This document shows, piece after piece, positions 46,279 to 56,841 of a stretch of 64,000 nucleotides of DNA; positions within the stretch are counted from its first letter, which is position 1, and every line of letters begins with the position of its first letter. The position numbers and the translations under genes were made by a program. The stretch lies in the NCBI GenBank assembly GCA_021732415.1, contig JAKFVC010000003.1:1-64000 (forward strand), in the 5' to 3' direction. This DNA comes from Planctomycetaceae bacterium (lineage in GTDB: Bacteria > Planctomycetota > Planctomycetia > Planctomycetales > Planctomycetaceae). The notes under the pieces were generated by a model. It had not been told where the DNA came from. It ran no database searches and worked only from the letters and a program-made list of their open reading frames with translations.

Positions 46279-47856
46279 ATGGCTAAAGTTCCGGCCCCAG
46301 TCATCCGGCCAAAACAGCAAAAACTGTTGGCTATTGATATCATACGACTTAAGAATCTTCGCGAAGTTACACTAGACTTCACACACTCCCCGCTGACGGC
46401 AATTATGGGCAGCAACGGTAGCGGAAAGACAACCGTTCTCCACGCTTTAGCCTGTGCATATATGCCATTGAATCACGGCGACAGGGACTACCATTTTTCA
46501 GAGTTTTTCAGACCGAATACTGACGCACTTTGGAAAGAGAGTGACTTCTTAATCCGTTATTCGCAAAGACTTCCACCAAACGAACCGCAAGAATTATCTC
46601 AGCGATATACCAAGGCGACTGACCGTTGGACTCCGAGATACCAACGTCGGCCTGAAAGGTATACGCGATTTATTGGCATTGCTGAATCAGTTCCGGATTT
46701 GGAAACCGTAAGTCGTCACTCGATTGTGCACTACACAAAGGTTGGCAACGATGATGAGGTTGGTATTTTAGTGCGAGAAACTGCCGGCCAGATTCTTAAT
46801 AAGGTGTATGAAAGTTTTTACAGAATCACTTACACCCACTCGGGGAAGGTTTCAATAGGTGTGAGAACGCCCGCGGTAGTTAGCGGCGGCGTAATTGTTG
46901 CGCCAGAAGTTACGTATTCTGGGCTCTCTATGAGTTCTGGTGAGCAACGAGTATTTCGAATACTCGATGCAGTGTTTCGGTCTCCGTCATATAGTTTGAT
47001 TCTCGTCGATGAGATTGACCTGTTCTTGCACCAAGATGCCCTTCAGAAAATGATTGCTAAATTGCACGAGCACTGCACTGCGAAAAATAAGCAACTGATT
47101 TTCACAACGCATTTTCCACCAGTCGCCCTGATGTACGACAAGGTGTGTATTTATACTTTGAACCGCGTGCCAGGGAGAACGGTGATTTGGCGCGGATACT
47201 CTTATGAGGCTATGCGACACATTACCGGTAGGCAAGACAGGCCTGTTTCTTGCTACGTAGAGGATGATGTTGCCGAACAGATTGTATTTCGTGTGGCGGC
47301 AGAGTTGCGAATTCGGAAGTTCGTCGAGATCGGGCGTTATGGGCCAGCAATTAACGCGTTCAGTTTGTGTGTCGGCTTGTACCTGTCAGGCCAGCCAACT
47401 GACAATACTCTCGCGATTTTGGATGGGGACGTCTACGGAAGCATCGCAGAACGCGTAAAACAGATCGCGGCAGTGATGACGGGGAATCAGCCAGTTCATG
47501 ATGAGCAGCGAGCGGGAGTCATTCCGATGCTCAGAGCGTTAACACCTCCGGCAGATGTTTTTGACGCCCGGGGGGATTTACTTGCTCCCGAGCAAATGCT
47601 GCATCGAATGCTGGTTGGCTTGTCTGATGAAAACATTCCACCTGAAAGAGCCGAAATGCATGAAATCGCGAAGGGAATTGTCAATGTTCCTGAAAAGCAT
47701 GCGTTTGTCGACACGATCATTAACCATTCAGGTGAACCACGTGGAATCGCATTGTCGAACATTGTTGAGTTGGCGTCGCGATCTACTGATTGGGCAGCAT
47801 ATACGCAAGAAATTCGAGAATGGCTCGAAATTAAAAAAAGGCAAATGGAGCTCTAG
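46279..47856 (+). CDS. Fused AAA/ABC-type ATPase and TOPRIM-like protein
   Basis: A 525-aa protein. Residues 20-280 are an SMC/OLD-type ATPase: Walker A GSNGSGKTT (44-52), signature LSMSSGEQR (216-224), Walker B SLILVDEIDLF (239-249) and a HFPPV switch region. From about residue 320 it reads SCYVEDDVAEQIVF (acidic Glu near 327) and later LAILDGDVYGS (Asp382, Asp384), the E...DxD arrangement of a TOPRIM nuclease. This resembles OLD-family nucleases or a fused form of the PARIS AriA/AriB pair. It sits between hsdS and the DUF4268-hsdR pair on the same strand, suggesting an accessory or stand-alone defence function. Confidence 0.78.
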   Translation: MAKVPAPVIRPKQQKLLAIDIIRLKNLREVTLDFTHSPLTAIMGSNGSGKTTVLHALACAYMPLNHGDRDYHFSEFFRPNTDALWKESDFLIRYSQRLPPNEPQELSQRYTKATDRWTPRYQRRPERYTRFIGIAESVPDLETVSRHSIVHYTKVGNDDEVGILVRETAGQILNKVYESFYRITYTHSGKVSIGVRTPAVVSGGVIVAPEVTYSGLSMSSGEQRVFRILDAVFRSPSYSLILVDEIDLFLHQDALQKMIAKLHEHCTAKNKQLIFTTHFPPVALMYDKVCIYTLNRVPGRTVIWRGYSYEAMRHITGRQDRPVSCYVEDDVAEQIVFRVAAELRIRKFVEIGRYGPAINAFSLCVGLYLSGQPTDNTLAILDGDVYGSIAERVKQIAAVMTGNQPVHDEQRAGVIPMLRALTPPADVFDARGDLLAPEQMLHRMLVGLSDENIPPERAEMHEIAKGIVNVPEKHAFVDTIINHSGEPRGIALSNIVELASRSTDWAAYTQEIREWLEIKKRQMEL

Positions 47857-47966
47857 AATTAAGAGATGAATTGAGCCTTAGATTGGTGCAGCAATGCGAG
47901 TGGGATATTCAATGCGAGCGGAGCGTTCATGAGCAATATGAGCCTAAAACGAACGAGAGATAGCAA

Positions 47967-48971
47967 ATGGCAATTATCGCAGAGTCCTTTGGCAAGCTAG
48001 GACGCCTTGAACGTGTGGAGTTGCGTGAGGCCTGGAAAACAGAGGCCGGTGACTTCACCCCGTGGCTCGCCCGGGAAGAAAACATCCAGCTCCTCGGTGA
48101 GGCCATCAGCATCGAACTGGAAGTCGAGGCGCAAGAGAAGAATGTTGGGCCGTTCCGCGCTGACATTCTCTGCAAGGACACGGCCAATGGCTCATGGGTG
48201 CTCATCGAGAATCAACTCGAACGAACCGACCATACGCACCTCGGACAACTGATTACTTATGCGGCTGGCCTGCAGGCAGTGACGATCGTTTGGGTTGCCG
48301 CAAAGTTCACGGATGAGCATCGCGCCGCGTTGGACTGGTTGAACGAAGTGACTGCCGAAAACATCTTGTTCTTCGCCTTGGAGGTTGAGCTGTGGAAGAT
48401 TGGTAATTCTCCCATGGCGCCGAAATTCAATATCGTCTGCTCACCCAATGATTGGAGTCGATCCGTTTCGGGTGCGGCCAAGGCAATTGAAGGAGGGCAG
48501 TCTGACTCACAACTGCGGTACGTGGAATTCTGGACGTTTTTCGGCCAGCAGGTGGTGGCGAAGAAAAGCGCGTTACGCGTCCCCAAGCCGAGTGGCGACT
48601 ATTGGAAGAATTTCTCGATCGGACGCTCGCAATTTTCAGTGGCTGCTATGGTTCTCGCGCGGGATGAATGGATCGGCGTCCAATTGACGACTTACGGCGA
48701 ACAAGCCAAGCAGTTGTTCAAATTGCTGGAGGCTCGAAAGACTGAGATCGAGGCCGCAATTGGTGAAACACTCGAATGGCGTGAACTTCCGACGTACAAA
48801 GAGAGCCAGATTCGGCTGGTTCGCAAAGGCATTAATCCGAAGGATCGCGATACTTGGCCCACAATCACCGACTGGTTGATCAGTCGCACTGAGAAATTCC
48901 TGACTGTGTTTCGGCCGATTGTCAAAGACCTGAATGTCAGCGACAGCATCGAACCGGCGGATGCATTATGA
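47967..48971 (+). CDS. DUF4268-type protein with PD-(D/E)xK-like nuclease core
   Basis: A 334-aa protein. The N-terminal half has a nuclease-like pattern: FRADILCKD (Asp) followed by [25 protein letters not shown] (Glu-x-Gln and helix), as in PD-(D/E)xK folds where Lys is replaced by Gln. The C-terminal half ([29 protein letters not shown]) fits DUF4268. Its stop and the hsdR start share ATGA, so it is translated with HsdR. Such proteins are frequent beside type I systems, but their role is not known to me. Confidence 0.8.
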   Translation: MAIIAESFGKLGRLERVELREAWKTEAGDFTPWLAREENIQLLGEAISIELEVEAQEKNVGPFRADILCKDTANGSWVLIENQLERTDHTHLGQLITYAAGLQAVTIVWVAAKFTDEHRAALDWLNEVTAENILFFALEVELWKIGNSPMAPKFNIVCSPNDWSRSVSGAAKAIEGGQSDSQLRYVEFWTFFGQQVVAKKSALRVPKPSGDYWKNFSIGRSQFSVAAMVLARDEWIGVQLTTYGEQAKQLFKLLEARKTEIEAAIGETLEWRELPTYKESQIRLVRKGINPKDRDTWPTITDWLISRTEKFLTVFRPIVKDLNVSDSIEPADAL

Positions 48972-51900
48972 GCCCACAACTCAACGAAGCCCATGTCGAA
49001 GTCGCGGCCCTCGATTGGCTTGAAGAGTTGGGCTATGCCATTGAGCACGGTCCGGACCTGGCGCCCGGCCAACCCGCAGCCGAGCGCCAGTCGTTTGGTG
49101 ACGTCGTGCTCGCTGACCGGCTGCGCGAGGCAATCAAGCGACTGAACCCAGCGATTCCCGGTGAACCACTTGAAGACGCGTTGCTCAAGGTGTTGCGGGT
49201 GGGGACATTGTCGCTCATTCAAACCAACCGGGCATTTCACCGGATGCTGCGCGATGGCGTGGATGTCGAGTACAAGCGGCCGGACGGCAGCGTCGCGGGC
49301 GACAAAGTGCGTCTGGTCAATTTCGATGATGCTTCGCGCAACGACTGGTTGGCAGTGAACCAGTTCACGGTCACCGAAGGCCAACACAACCGCCGGCCAG
49401 ATATCATCCTCTTCGTCAATGGCCTGCCGTTGGCCGTGATCGAACTTAAGAATGCCGTCGATGAAGGGGCGACGATCTGGTCTGCCTATGCGCAACTTCA
49501 GACCTATAAGGCGCAGATTCCAGCCTTGATGCAGTACAACGCCGCGCTGGTCGTCAGTGATGGGCTGCAGGCGCGAATCGGTTCGCTCACGGAGAATCAG
49601 GAATGGTTCAAGATCTGGCGCACCATTGACGGCGAAGGGGATGCCCCCAAGTCCGTTCTCGAGCTCGAAGTGCTGGTGCGCGGCGTCTTCGAGCGGCGGC
49701 GATTCCTGGACCTGGTCGAGCATTTCACGGTCTTCGAAGAGGACCCGGATAGCGGCATGCTGAAGAAGATCATCGCCGGCTACCATCAATTCCACGGGGT
49801 CAATGCGGCTGTCGAAGAAACATTGCGTGCCAGCGGCATGTCTCTGCCAAACAACTCTCGGGCCCAGTCGACAGACCGAACGCACGGAGGGCTGCCCGGA
49901 GACCGTCGGGCCGGTGTGGTCTGGCACACCCAGGGCAGCGGTAAAAGTTTCTCGATGCTCTTCTATGCCGGCCGTATGGTGCGACATCCGGGCATGCAGA
50001 ATCCGACGCTCGTCGTGCTGACCGATCGCAACGATCTCGACGACCAATTGTTCGGTCAGTTCCAGCGTTGTCACGACATCCTCGGTCAGACCCCGGTCCA
50101 GGCGGGAGGCCGTGAGCATTTGCGGGAGTTATTGAACCGCGCCAGTGGCGGGGTGATTTTTACCACCATCCACAAATTCATGCCGGAAAAGGGCGAGCCA
50201 ATGCCCGAGCTGTGTGCTCGGCATAACATCGTGGTCATCGCAGACGAAGCGCACCGGAGCCAGTACGGATTCGGCGGCAAGGTGAATCCGAAAACAGGCG
50301 AAATGTCGTATGGGTTCGCCAGCAACCTCCGCGATGCCCTGCCCCAGGCCTCATTTATCGGATTCACCGGCACACCGATCGAGAAGACCGATGCGAACAC
50401 GCGCGCCGTCTTTGGCGACTACATCAGCATCTATGACATTCAGCGAGCGGTTGCGGATAAAGCAACGGTTCCCATCTATTACGAGAGTCGCATCGCCAAA
50501 CTGGGCCTGAATGCCGCCGCATTGCCTAAGATTGATGAAGAGTTCGAAGAGATCACCGAAGGCGAAGAGCTGACCGCTCGCGAGAAGCTGAAAACCAAGT
50601 GGGCCGCGCTGGAGGCCCTGGTCGGCGATCCGAAACGGATCAAGGTCATTGCGGCCGACCTGGTACAGCATTTCGAAAAACGCATTGAGGCGATTGACGG
50701 CAAGGCGATGATCGTCTGCATGAGTCGCCGCATTTGCGTGGACCTCTACGATGCCCTCATCAAGCTGCGTCCCGAATGGGCCAGTGTGAAAGACGACGAC
50801 TCCGAAGCCGAAAAGGCACAGAGCTGCGTGGTGAAGGTCATCATGACCGGCAGCGCGGAAGACGGCCCTGACTGGCAGCCGCACATCCGCAACAAAGAGA
50901 AACGCCGCAAGCTGGCCAATCGTTTCAAAGACAGTAAAGACCCGTTCCGTATCGTGATCGTCCGCGACATGTGGCTGACCGGCTTCGATGCCCCGTGCCT
51001 GCATACGATGTACGCCGACAAGCCGATGCAGGGCCACGGGCTAATGCAGGCCATCGCCCGCGTGAACCGCGTCTTCCGCGACAAACCGGGTGGACTGATC
51101 GTTGATTATCTCGGCTTGGCCGATCAACTCAAACAGGCCTTGGCGACCTACACCGAAAGCGGCGGCAAAGGCGATCCCACGTTCGATACGAGCCAGGCCA
51201 TCGCCGTCCTGCAGGAAAAGCACGGTATCGCCTGCGACATCATGCACGGCTTCGACTGGTCCAAGTGGACGACCGGCACGCCGACAGAGCGGCTATCCCT
51301 CATTCCCGCCGGGCAGGAACATATCCTCGAGCAGGACGACGGCAAGAAACGGTTCGTACAACTGGTGATGGAGCTCTCGCGAGCCTTTGCCCTCTGCTCC
51401 GCCAGCGATGAAGCCACCGAAATTCGCGACGATGTTTCCTTTTTCCAAGCCCTGCAAGCCGCCCTGAGCAAGCAAAACACCGGCAGCCGGAAGACCCCGG
51501 AACAACTCGACGCCGCCATCCGCCAACTCGTTTCGAAGGCCCTCACTACCGACGGCCAAGTGATCGACGTCTTCACGGCCGCCGGCCTGCCCAGGCCCGA
51601 CATCTCGATTCTCTCCGACGAGTTCCTCGCCGAAGTCCGCGGCTTGAAGCACAAGAACGTCGCCGCGGAACTGCTGGCAAAGTTGCTCAAAGACGAGCTC
51701 AAGATCCGCTCAAAACGCAACCTCGTACAGTCGCAGCTCTTCAGCGAAAAACTCCAGAAGACCCTCAATGGTTACCATAGCCGCGCCATTGCCACGCAGG
51801 TCATTATCGAGGAACTGATCAAGCTGGCCAAGGAGATGGACGCGGCCACCAAGCGGGGAATCGACTTGGGGCTTACTGACGACGAAATTGCATTTTACGA

Positions 51901-52174
51901 CGCGCTGGCCGCAAACGAGTCCGCGGTGAAAGCCATGGGCAACGCCGAACTGAAAGTGATTGCCGCGGAACTCGTGACCAAAGTCCGGCAAAGCGTGACC
52001 ATCGACTGGACCGTCCGCGAAAGCGCCCGCGCGAGAATCAAGGTTATCGTCAAGCGAATCCTCAACTTCCACGGCTACCCTCCAGATCTCCAAGAAGAGG
52101 CCACGAAGACGGTGCTCGCCCAAGCGGAACTGCTCTGCGTCGGGTGGGTTGATGGCGAACTCCCGCAAAATTGA
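48968..52174 (+). CDS. hsdR: Type I restriction-modification system endonuclease/translocase subunit
   Basis: A 1068-aa HsdR, normal in length. The N-terminal nuclease has D145, E159 and K161 (RRPDIILF...AVIELKNAV). The SF2 motor has Walker A TQGSGKS (321-327) and the DEAH box [10 protein letters not shown] (425-434). The later QAIARVNR motif VI lies near residue 695 ([17 protein letters not shown]), and the C-terminal helical region binds the M2S core. It translocates DNA and cuts unmethylated invading DNA. The start overlaps the DUF4268 gene. No frameshift or missing motif is seen, so the system looks functional. Confidence 0.95.
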   Translation: MSPQLNEAHVEVAALDWLEELGYAIEHGPDLAPGQPAAERQSFGDVVLADRLREAIKRLNPAIPGEPLEDALLKVLRVGTLSLIQTNRAFHRMLRDGVDVEYKRPDGSVAGDKVRLVNFDDASRNDWLAVNQFTVTEGQHNRRPDIILFVNGLPLAVIELKNAVDEGATIWSAYAQLQTYKAQIPALMQYNAALVVSDGLQARIGSLTENQEWFKIWRTIDGEGDAPKSVLELEVLVRGVFERRRFLDLVEHFTVFEEDPDSGMLKKIIAGYHQFHGVNAAVEETLRASGMSLPNNSRAQSTDRTHGGLPGDRRAGVVWHTQGSGKSFSMLFYAGRMVRHPGMQNPTLVVLTDRNDLDDQLFGQFQRCHDILGQTPVQAGGREHLRELLNRASGGVIFTTIHKFMPEKGEPMPELCARHNIVVIADEAHRSQYGFGGKVNPKTGEMSYGFASNLRDALPQASFIGFTGTPIEKTDANTRAVFGDYISIYDIQRAVADKATVPIYYESRIAKLGLNAAALPKIDEEFEEITEGEELTAREKLKTKWAALEALVGDPKRIKVIAADLVQHFEKRIEAIDGKAMIVCMSRRICVDLYDALIKLRPEWASVKDDDSEAEKAQSCVVKVIMTGSAEDGPDWQPHIRNKEKRRKLANRFKDSKDPFRIVIVRDMWLTGFDAPCLHTMYADKPMQGHGLMQAIARVNRVFRDKPGGLIVDYLGLADQLKQALATYTESGGKGDPTFDTSQAIAVLQEKHGIACDIMHGFDWSKWTTGTPTERLSLIPAGQEHILEQDDGKKRFVQLVMELSRAFALCSASDEATEIRDDVSFFQALQAALSKQNTGSRKTPEQLDAAIRQLVSKALTTDGQVIDVFTAAGLPRPDISILSDEFLAEVRGLKHKNVAAELLAKLLKDELKIRSKRNLVQSQLFSEKLQKTLNGYHSRAIATQVIIEELIKLAKEMDAATKRGIDLGLTDDEIAFYDALAANESAVKAMGNAELKVIAAELVTKVRQSVTIDWTVRESARARIKVIVKRILNFHGYPPDLQEEATKTVLAQAELLCVGWVDGELPQN

Positions 52175-52368
52175 CATTGCCGCCCAAAAATCGGCGCTGG
52201 ACTCTCGGCAGGTAGGCCAGAGAATCCGTAAAATGGGGCCAGCGGGTTTCTGTTGGTGCGTGTCGCGACCTCCAACAGATGAAACGACGAGCGGCGGTTG
52301 AATTGGATCCTATCCCCAATTCCCGCCGCTTGCCGGCCCGCATCTGTCGAGGATTGGAGTCTTAAATC

Positions 52369-53397
52369 ATGGCGAAGAAGCCCCAAACTAATCGCGCGCC
52401 TGCTAAATCGAAGTCGCTGGCATTGGGTGGCGTGGTGTCCAATCCCGTGACTAGCCGGTCGATTGACAATCCTCGTCGAATGCAGGCCTACATTGGTGCG
52501 CTGAACTCCGCGCGAGAACGAATAACTTGGCAGCTGGGTAATTCGTCTACTCCGGAGGATCTATTTGACGGATCTCTGAAAGCCGTTCTTCAGGCCTGCC
52601 GGGCGTTCGCGGCCGTCGCCCTCTACGATGACCGAATCCTTGAAATCGAGTCGCTTAAATCAACGAGCATCGAACGGGATGACGACGGTGCTGATTTACC
52701 GGACAAAGGAGCGTTAATCGTTTGGACAAAGATAATCTGTCCGCGTGTTCGTACTCAAGTCGGCCCTTGGGCGTGGCAACATACCAGCGATGCCGGGCGA
52801 TATGACTATCCGGACGAAAAGAGAGATTCAGACGGCAGGATTCTCACCAAGGATGGTGTGCCACTGAGGATTGAGTTAAAGCGCGACGCTCAAGGGGAAC
52901 TCGCTGTCGAATTCAGCGGACTAGTTGCAACAACGCGTGATGATTTGTCGCTGGAACAAGACCTCAGTTTTGAGGCGAAAAAAGTTTTTGATTGGCGCGA
53001 TGTCATTGACGCGTTGATCGTTGGGGCAGAGCATCTGGACGTCAAACAGCCAAAACCCGAACTCCTTCCGAATTACACCGCAGTGATTCACGCCTACGGT
53101 ACGCCAATTCCTGAAGAATTCGGGACGCTGGTGGCAAGTGAGCAGCGATGGTACGGGCCGGTCATTGGAACACAAAAGCTGATTGGGGCAACGTTGCGGC
53201 GGGACTGGAACAAGGTGTCGGACGTTACACTTAACGCATGGTTTATTGCTGGAACATCCAAATCTAAGCCTAACATCTTTGCACGCCGTGACGACCAAGG
53301 GACAATTGAAGCCTACTATCGAAGCGAAAAGGCATTTGACATTGCTAAACAGCGGGCCGGAGCCTTCGAGTCCCGGAAAATCGATAAAGTGAAATAA
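52369..53397 (+). CDS. Hypothetical protein downstream of hsdR
   Basis: A 342-aa soluble protein starting MAKKPQTNRAPAKSKSLALGG, with a Lys-rich N-terminus, acidic patches (ERDDDGADLPDKG) and a C-terminal part ATLRRDWNKVSDVTLNAWFIAG. No signal peptide, membrane segment or catalytic motif was recognised. It lies 194 bp after hsdR on the same strand. It could be element-specific and possibly defence-linked, but that rests on position only. Confidence 0.6.
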   Translation: MAKKPQTNRAPAKSKSLALGGVVSNPVTSRSIDNPRRMQAYIGALNSARERITWQLGNSSTPEDLFDGSLKAVLQACRAFAAVALYDDRILEIESLKSTSIERDDDGADLPDKGALIVWTKIICPRVRTQVGPWAWQHTSDAGRYDYPDEKRDSDGRILTKDGVPLRIELKRDAQGELAVEFSGLVATTRDDLSLEQDLSFEAKKVFDWRDVIDALIVGAEHLDVKQPKPELLPNYTAVIHAYGTPIPEEFGTLVASEQRWYGPVIGTQKLIGATLRRDWNKVSDVTLNAWFIAGTSKSKPNIFARRDDQGTIEAYYRSEKAFDIAKQRAGAFESRKIDKVK

Positions 53398-53490
53398 AGC
53401 CAAATTAAGTAAAATAAAGCGAGGTCGTCACCCAAAGGCAAAAACTAGCCCAATTGATTTCGACAAGATTGTCACGGCAGCACTAAAAGG

Positions 53491-53523
53491 GGAATCGGCT
53501 CACACGTTGTGAGTTGGTTCCCT
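53491..53523. terminator. Weak hairpin before the HTH genes
   Basis: GGGGAATCGGCTCAC and GTGAGTTGGTTCCC can form an interrupted stem in the gap after the 342-aa gene. It may be a terminator; the stem has mismatches. Confidence 0.35.
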
Positions 53524-53560
53524 TTCGTCGTTGCATAGCCTTTTTTTGTTGGAGGCTGTT

Positions 53561-53770
53561 GTGGTTCTGTCAGAGTTTCTTGAGCTTGTTCGGCAGCGTG
53601 ACGTAAAGGTCACTGAGGCCCAAATTCGCTTCGCAATCAAGAATGGTCGCATCCCGCGCCCCCGGCTCGATGGAGCGCACCGATTCGATTTCAGCTCGGT
53701 CGATGTTGACCGAGCGGTTGAATTTTTCGCTGCCAAGTCGGTGATCGGGGAGGCTGTCTCATGCGGCTAG
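53561..53770 (+). CDS. Small helix-turn-helix (excisionase-like) protein 1
   Basis: A 69-aa protein. The GTG at 53561 was chosen because GGAGG lies just upstream. It reads VVLSEFLELVRQRDVKVTEAQIRFAIKNGRIPRPRLDGAHRFDF, the MerR/excisionase-type winged helix pattern (recognition helix, then R-x-D-x-x-x-x-F wing). It probably binds DNA to control excision or replication of the element. Its stop overlaps the start of the next HTH gene by 10 bp. Confidence 0.65.
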   Translation: MVLSEFLELVRQRDVKVTEAQIRFAIKNGRIPRPRLDGAHRFDFSSVDVDRAVEFFAAKSVIGEAVSCG

Positions 53771-54084
53771 ACCTGTCCCCCGAAGATCTGCGGCCGCTGG
53801 TCGAGTCAGTCGTCCAGGAAGCGTTGCGGCAGCTGTCAGCCATTCGACCGCCGACCGCGACGGATGAGACCGCTCAACTATTGTTGGATGTTCCCACCGC
53901 TGCCCGTGCGCTCGGATTATGCGAAAAATCTCTGTGGACACTGTCAAATTGTGGCGACTTGCCAGTCGTCCGAGTCGGGCGGCGAGTGCTATACGACCCT
54001 GCGGATCTCAAGGCGTGGATCGCCGCGACCAAGTCAATATCTCGACCAGCGACTGAGGCCAGTGCGTCGGACTGCGACCAGTAA
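53761..54084 (+). CDS. Excisionase-family helix-turn-helix protein 2
   Basis: A 107-aa protein. Residues about 40-90 match the HTH_17/excisionase family: LLLDVPTAARALGLCEKSLWTLSNCGDLPVVRVGRRVLYDPADLKAWI, with a helix-turn-helix and a Gly-Arg-Arg wing. It probably binds att-site or origin DNA, helping excision or regulating the primase gene, which starts 92 bp downstream. Overlap with the preceding HTH gene indicates one transcript. Confidence 0.82.
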   Translation: MRLDLSPEDLRPLVESVVQEALRQLSAIRPPTATDETAQLLLDVPTAARALGLCEKSLWTLSNCGDLPVVRVGRRVLYDPADLKAWIAATKSISRPATEASASDCDQ

Positions 54085-54176
54085 ACGAAAACAGCCCCCA
54101 GTGTTAGGAAGGGCTGCCCTCGATCTTGTTGTTCTGCCACGTTGCCACGCGTGGCCCTGACGGAGTTAGCGATATT

Positions 54177-56747
54177 ATGGCGATGGATACAACGCCAATC
54201 AAGATTGATTCTGCCCCAGATGTCCCACTTCCTACCGGTTGTGGGAGTGACGCGGTGACGACCGCGACTTGCCGGCCAGTCAAGATTACTATTGTGAAGA
54301 TGGCTGCCAGTGAGCGGTGGTTTTCCGACATATTGCCGTCTTGCGGTTTCCCCCGCGAGATTCTTGACGGCAAGCACCATCCCTGTCCGAAGTGTGGCGG
54401 AAAAGATCGATTTCGTGCCATAGATTCAAACACTGGGACCGTACTCTGCAATCAGTGCTTCCACGGGAAGAATGGTGACGGTTTCACTGCGATCACATGG
54501 TTCAAGGGTTTAGTGTTTCGCCAATCGTTCGAAGTTGTGGCTACTTATCTCGGAATGCGTGTTTGTGATGAGGATCAGAGCAAGCTAACTAACATTGTCG
54601 AGAGGGTTGCGGAGCTAAAGCGAATCCCGCTTGCATCATTCATCGCATTCGGAGCACATGAGGCGCTGCGTGGAAGAATTAACGTGGCGCGATTGCCGAT
54701 GTATGACGAAAAAGGCCAACAGTGTAGCCATTGCGATTTTGCCGAACTCAATGACAACTTTCGAAAAGGCTTGAGCGCGAAGGGGAAACCTACGGGGCTG
54801 TACTATGCAAATCGGCCGGCGCCGGGCGAAACAATTCTGATCACCGAGGGGCCAAAGGATGCCGGAGCCCTCCATTCACTTGGTTACAACGTTGTCGGAT
54901 TGCCAACATGCAAGCTGGCGAAAAAATTCAGTGGCGTCTTTAAAGGCTGTCATGTGATTATCGTGCCCGACCTGGACGAGGCCGGTAAAGCATCGGCACC
55001 AATCACTGCCAGTCGACTCAACTCAACTGCCGCATCGATTCGAATTGCGTGGCTGCCAGGTGATGTGAAAGCCAGCGACGGCGACGGTGTAAGGGAGATT
55101 CTTGCCAAGAATAACGGCGAGACCCAGGTGAGGCTGGCCATCGACAATTCCGTACCATGGCAGCCGGGAGACTTAGATTCGAATAGTTCACCGGGCTCGA
55201 CCGCGCAAGCAACAATGAAAGTTGTGAGGACATCGCAGCTTGGAGCTCAAGCAGCCCCGAACGGAACTGGCGACACATTACAGACGAGTCGTGATTCGCC
55301 GTCCGTTGCCGGCTCTCCGTACAGTGAAGTATTTGAATTTAATGACCCCCGCCGTTTGGCCTTGCTATTCTTGGAACGCCGCTGCACAGCAGGTGACTAC
55401 AAGACCGTCGTTAAATGGAATTCAGAGTGGTACTGGTGGAACTCGGTCTGCTACGAAACAATAGAAACCGAGGGACTTAGGGCTAGGCTGGTGAATTTCG
55501 TCCAGAAGGAGTTTGAAGCAACGGCCATTGAACAACTACAGAGATACAAAGCGCAACCTAAAAAGGATGGTGATGAAGGTGGACCCAAAGCTGAAAAAGT
55601 AACTCAAGCTTTATTGAATAACGTATTACAACATTTCTCTGCGATCACGCATATTGGATCGGCCATTAAACAGCCTTCGTGGCTATGGCACGAGCCCAAC
55701 GATTTTGACTCGCGTGAAAATATTGTCGCAAAAAACGGGATCATCAATCTGCGAAAGCTTGTTTCTGGCGATCCGGAATATCGAGTGCCACCTACACCAG
55801 CCTATTTTTCTACAAATTGTCTACCGTTTGACTTCGACGAAACCGCAGCCGATCCAATCGAGTGGCTGCGGTTCTTAAATGAACTGTGGCCCAATGATTC
55901 TGATTCAATACTTTGTCTTCAGGAGTGGTTTGGACTGTTGCTGGTCCCTGACACGCGATTCCAAAAGGTCCTGCTGGTGGTGGGGCCTAAACGTTCCGGC
56001 AAGGGAACCATCGCCCGAGTCATCCGGGCGCTCATCGGCGAATCCAACGTAGCGGGACCGACCCTTGCAGGGCTAGCCACCAATTTCGGATTGTGGCCAC
56101 TGATCGGCAAACAGGTTGCCATAATTGCTGATGCCCGTCTTTCCAGCCAGACCGACAGCGCCGTCGTTACCGAGCGACTGTTGTCAATCAGTGGTGAGGA
56201 TGGCATAACCATCGACCGGAAAAATCTGGCACCACTCACGACCACCCTATCCACTCGGTTCGTGTTAATGACCAACGAACTGCCACGCCTGACCGACGCC
56301 TCGAACGCTCTTGCCGCAAGGTTTGTGATTCTGCGAATGGAAAACTCGTTCATTGGAAAAGAAGATCACGGGCTGACCGAACGACTGATTAAGGAGCTGC
56401 CGTTGATCTTGACTTGGGCCATATCGGGCTGGCAACGGCTGAATCAGAACGGCCGGTTCACGATTCCCGAGTCAAGTCAGGACTTGGTGAACCAGTTGGA
56501 AGATTCTTCATCGCCGGTCGGAGCCTTCGTTCGCGAATGTTGTGATGTTGGAGCCGAGTTTGAAATCGAAAAGAAGGACCTCTTCACCGCCTGGAAAAGC
56601 TGGTGCGAAACGGAGAACCGAGCTCACCCCGGTATTTTGTCGACATTCGCGACCCAGCTGAGGGCAGCTGTTTCGTCAGTGTCTGCCAAGCGGGCTCAAG
56701 TGTTTGGCGCAAGAATTCAGCAATATACCGGCATCAAATTGAAGTGA
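54177..56747 (+). CDS. P4-type primase-helicase
   Basis: An 856-aa replication protein from ATG 54177, with GGAG 12 bp upstream. The N-terminal zinc finger has HPCPKCGGKDRF and LCNQCFHG (four Cys). A TOPRIM domain follows (ILITEGPKDAGALHSLG, then VIIVPDLDEAGK). The C-terminal SF3 helicase has Walker A GPKRSGKGT near residue 602, then IIADARL and RFVLMTNELPRLTDAS. This domain order is that of the phage P4 alpha protein, which initiates replication at iterons. It is likely the replicase of the element. A repeat array follows directly. Confidence 0.92.
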   Translation: MAMDTTPIKIDSAPDVPLPTGCGSDAVTTATCRPVKITIVKMAASERWFSDILPSCGFPREILDGKHHPCPKCGGKDRFRAIDSNTGTVLCNQCFHGKNGDGFTAITWFKGLVFRQSFEVVATYLGMRVCDEDQSKLTNIVERVAELKRIPLASFIAFGAHEALRGRINVARLPMYDEKGQQCSHCDFAELNDNFRKGLSAKGKPTGLYYANRPAPGETILITEGPKDAGALHSLGYNVVGLPTCKLAKKFSGVFKGCHVIIVPDLDEAGKASAPITASRLNSTAASIRIAWLPGDVKASDGDGVREILAKNNGETQVRLAIDNSVPWQPGDLDSNSSPGSTAQATMKVVRTSQLGAQAAPNGTGDTLQTSRDSPSVAGSPYSEVFEFNDPRRLALLFLERRCTAGDYKTVVKWNSEWYWWNSVCYETIETEGLRARLVNFVQKEFEATAIEQLQRYKAQPKKDGDEGGPKAEKVTQALLNNVLQHFSAITHIGSAIKQPSWLWHEPNDFDSRENIVAKNGIINLRKLVSGDPEYRVPPTPAYFSTNCLPFDFDETAADPIEWLRFLNELWPNDSDSILCLQEWFGLLLVPDTRFQKVLLVVGPKRSGKGTIARVIRALIGESNVAGPTLAGLATNFGLWPLIGKQVAIIADARLSSQTDSAVVTERLLSISGEDGITIDRKNLAPLTTTLSTRFVLMTNELPRLTDASNALAARFVILRMENSFIGKEDHGLTERLIKELPLILTWAISGWQRLNQNGRFTIPESSQDLVNQLEDSSSPVGAFVRECCDVGAEFEIEKKDLFTAWKSWCETENRAHPGILSTFATQLRAAVSSVSAKRAQVFGARIQQYTGIKLK

Positions 56748-56759
56748 TACTTAATTCTT

Positions 56760-56841
56760 GTCAGGGTGAGTGTCAGGGTGAGTGTCAGGGTGAGTGTCAG
56801 GGTGAGTGTCAGGGTGAGTGTCAGGGTGAGTGTCAGGGTGA
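56760..56841. repeat. 12-bp iteron-like tandem array
   Basis: GTCAGGGTGAGT repeats six full times without change and a seventh copy ends after GTCAGGGTGA. The array starts 13 bp after the primase stop. Related CAGGG/CCCTGA words appear in the next 160 bp (GACGTCAGGGCG, CCCCTGACGGCAG). It is a candidate binding array for the primase (origin of replication). Confidence 0.75.

Noticed and set aside
48692..50119. 475-codon minus-strand open frame
   Set aside because: Antisense to the DUF4268 and hsdR genes, which have clear motifs on the other strand.
56760..56841. CRISPR array
   Set aside because: Contiguous 12-bp repeats without spacers and no cas genes.
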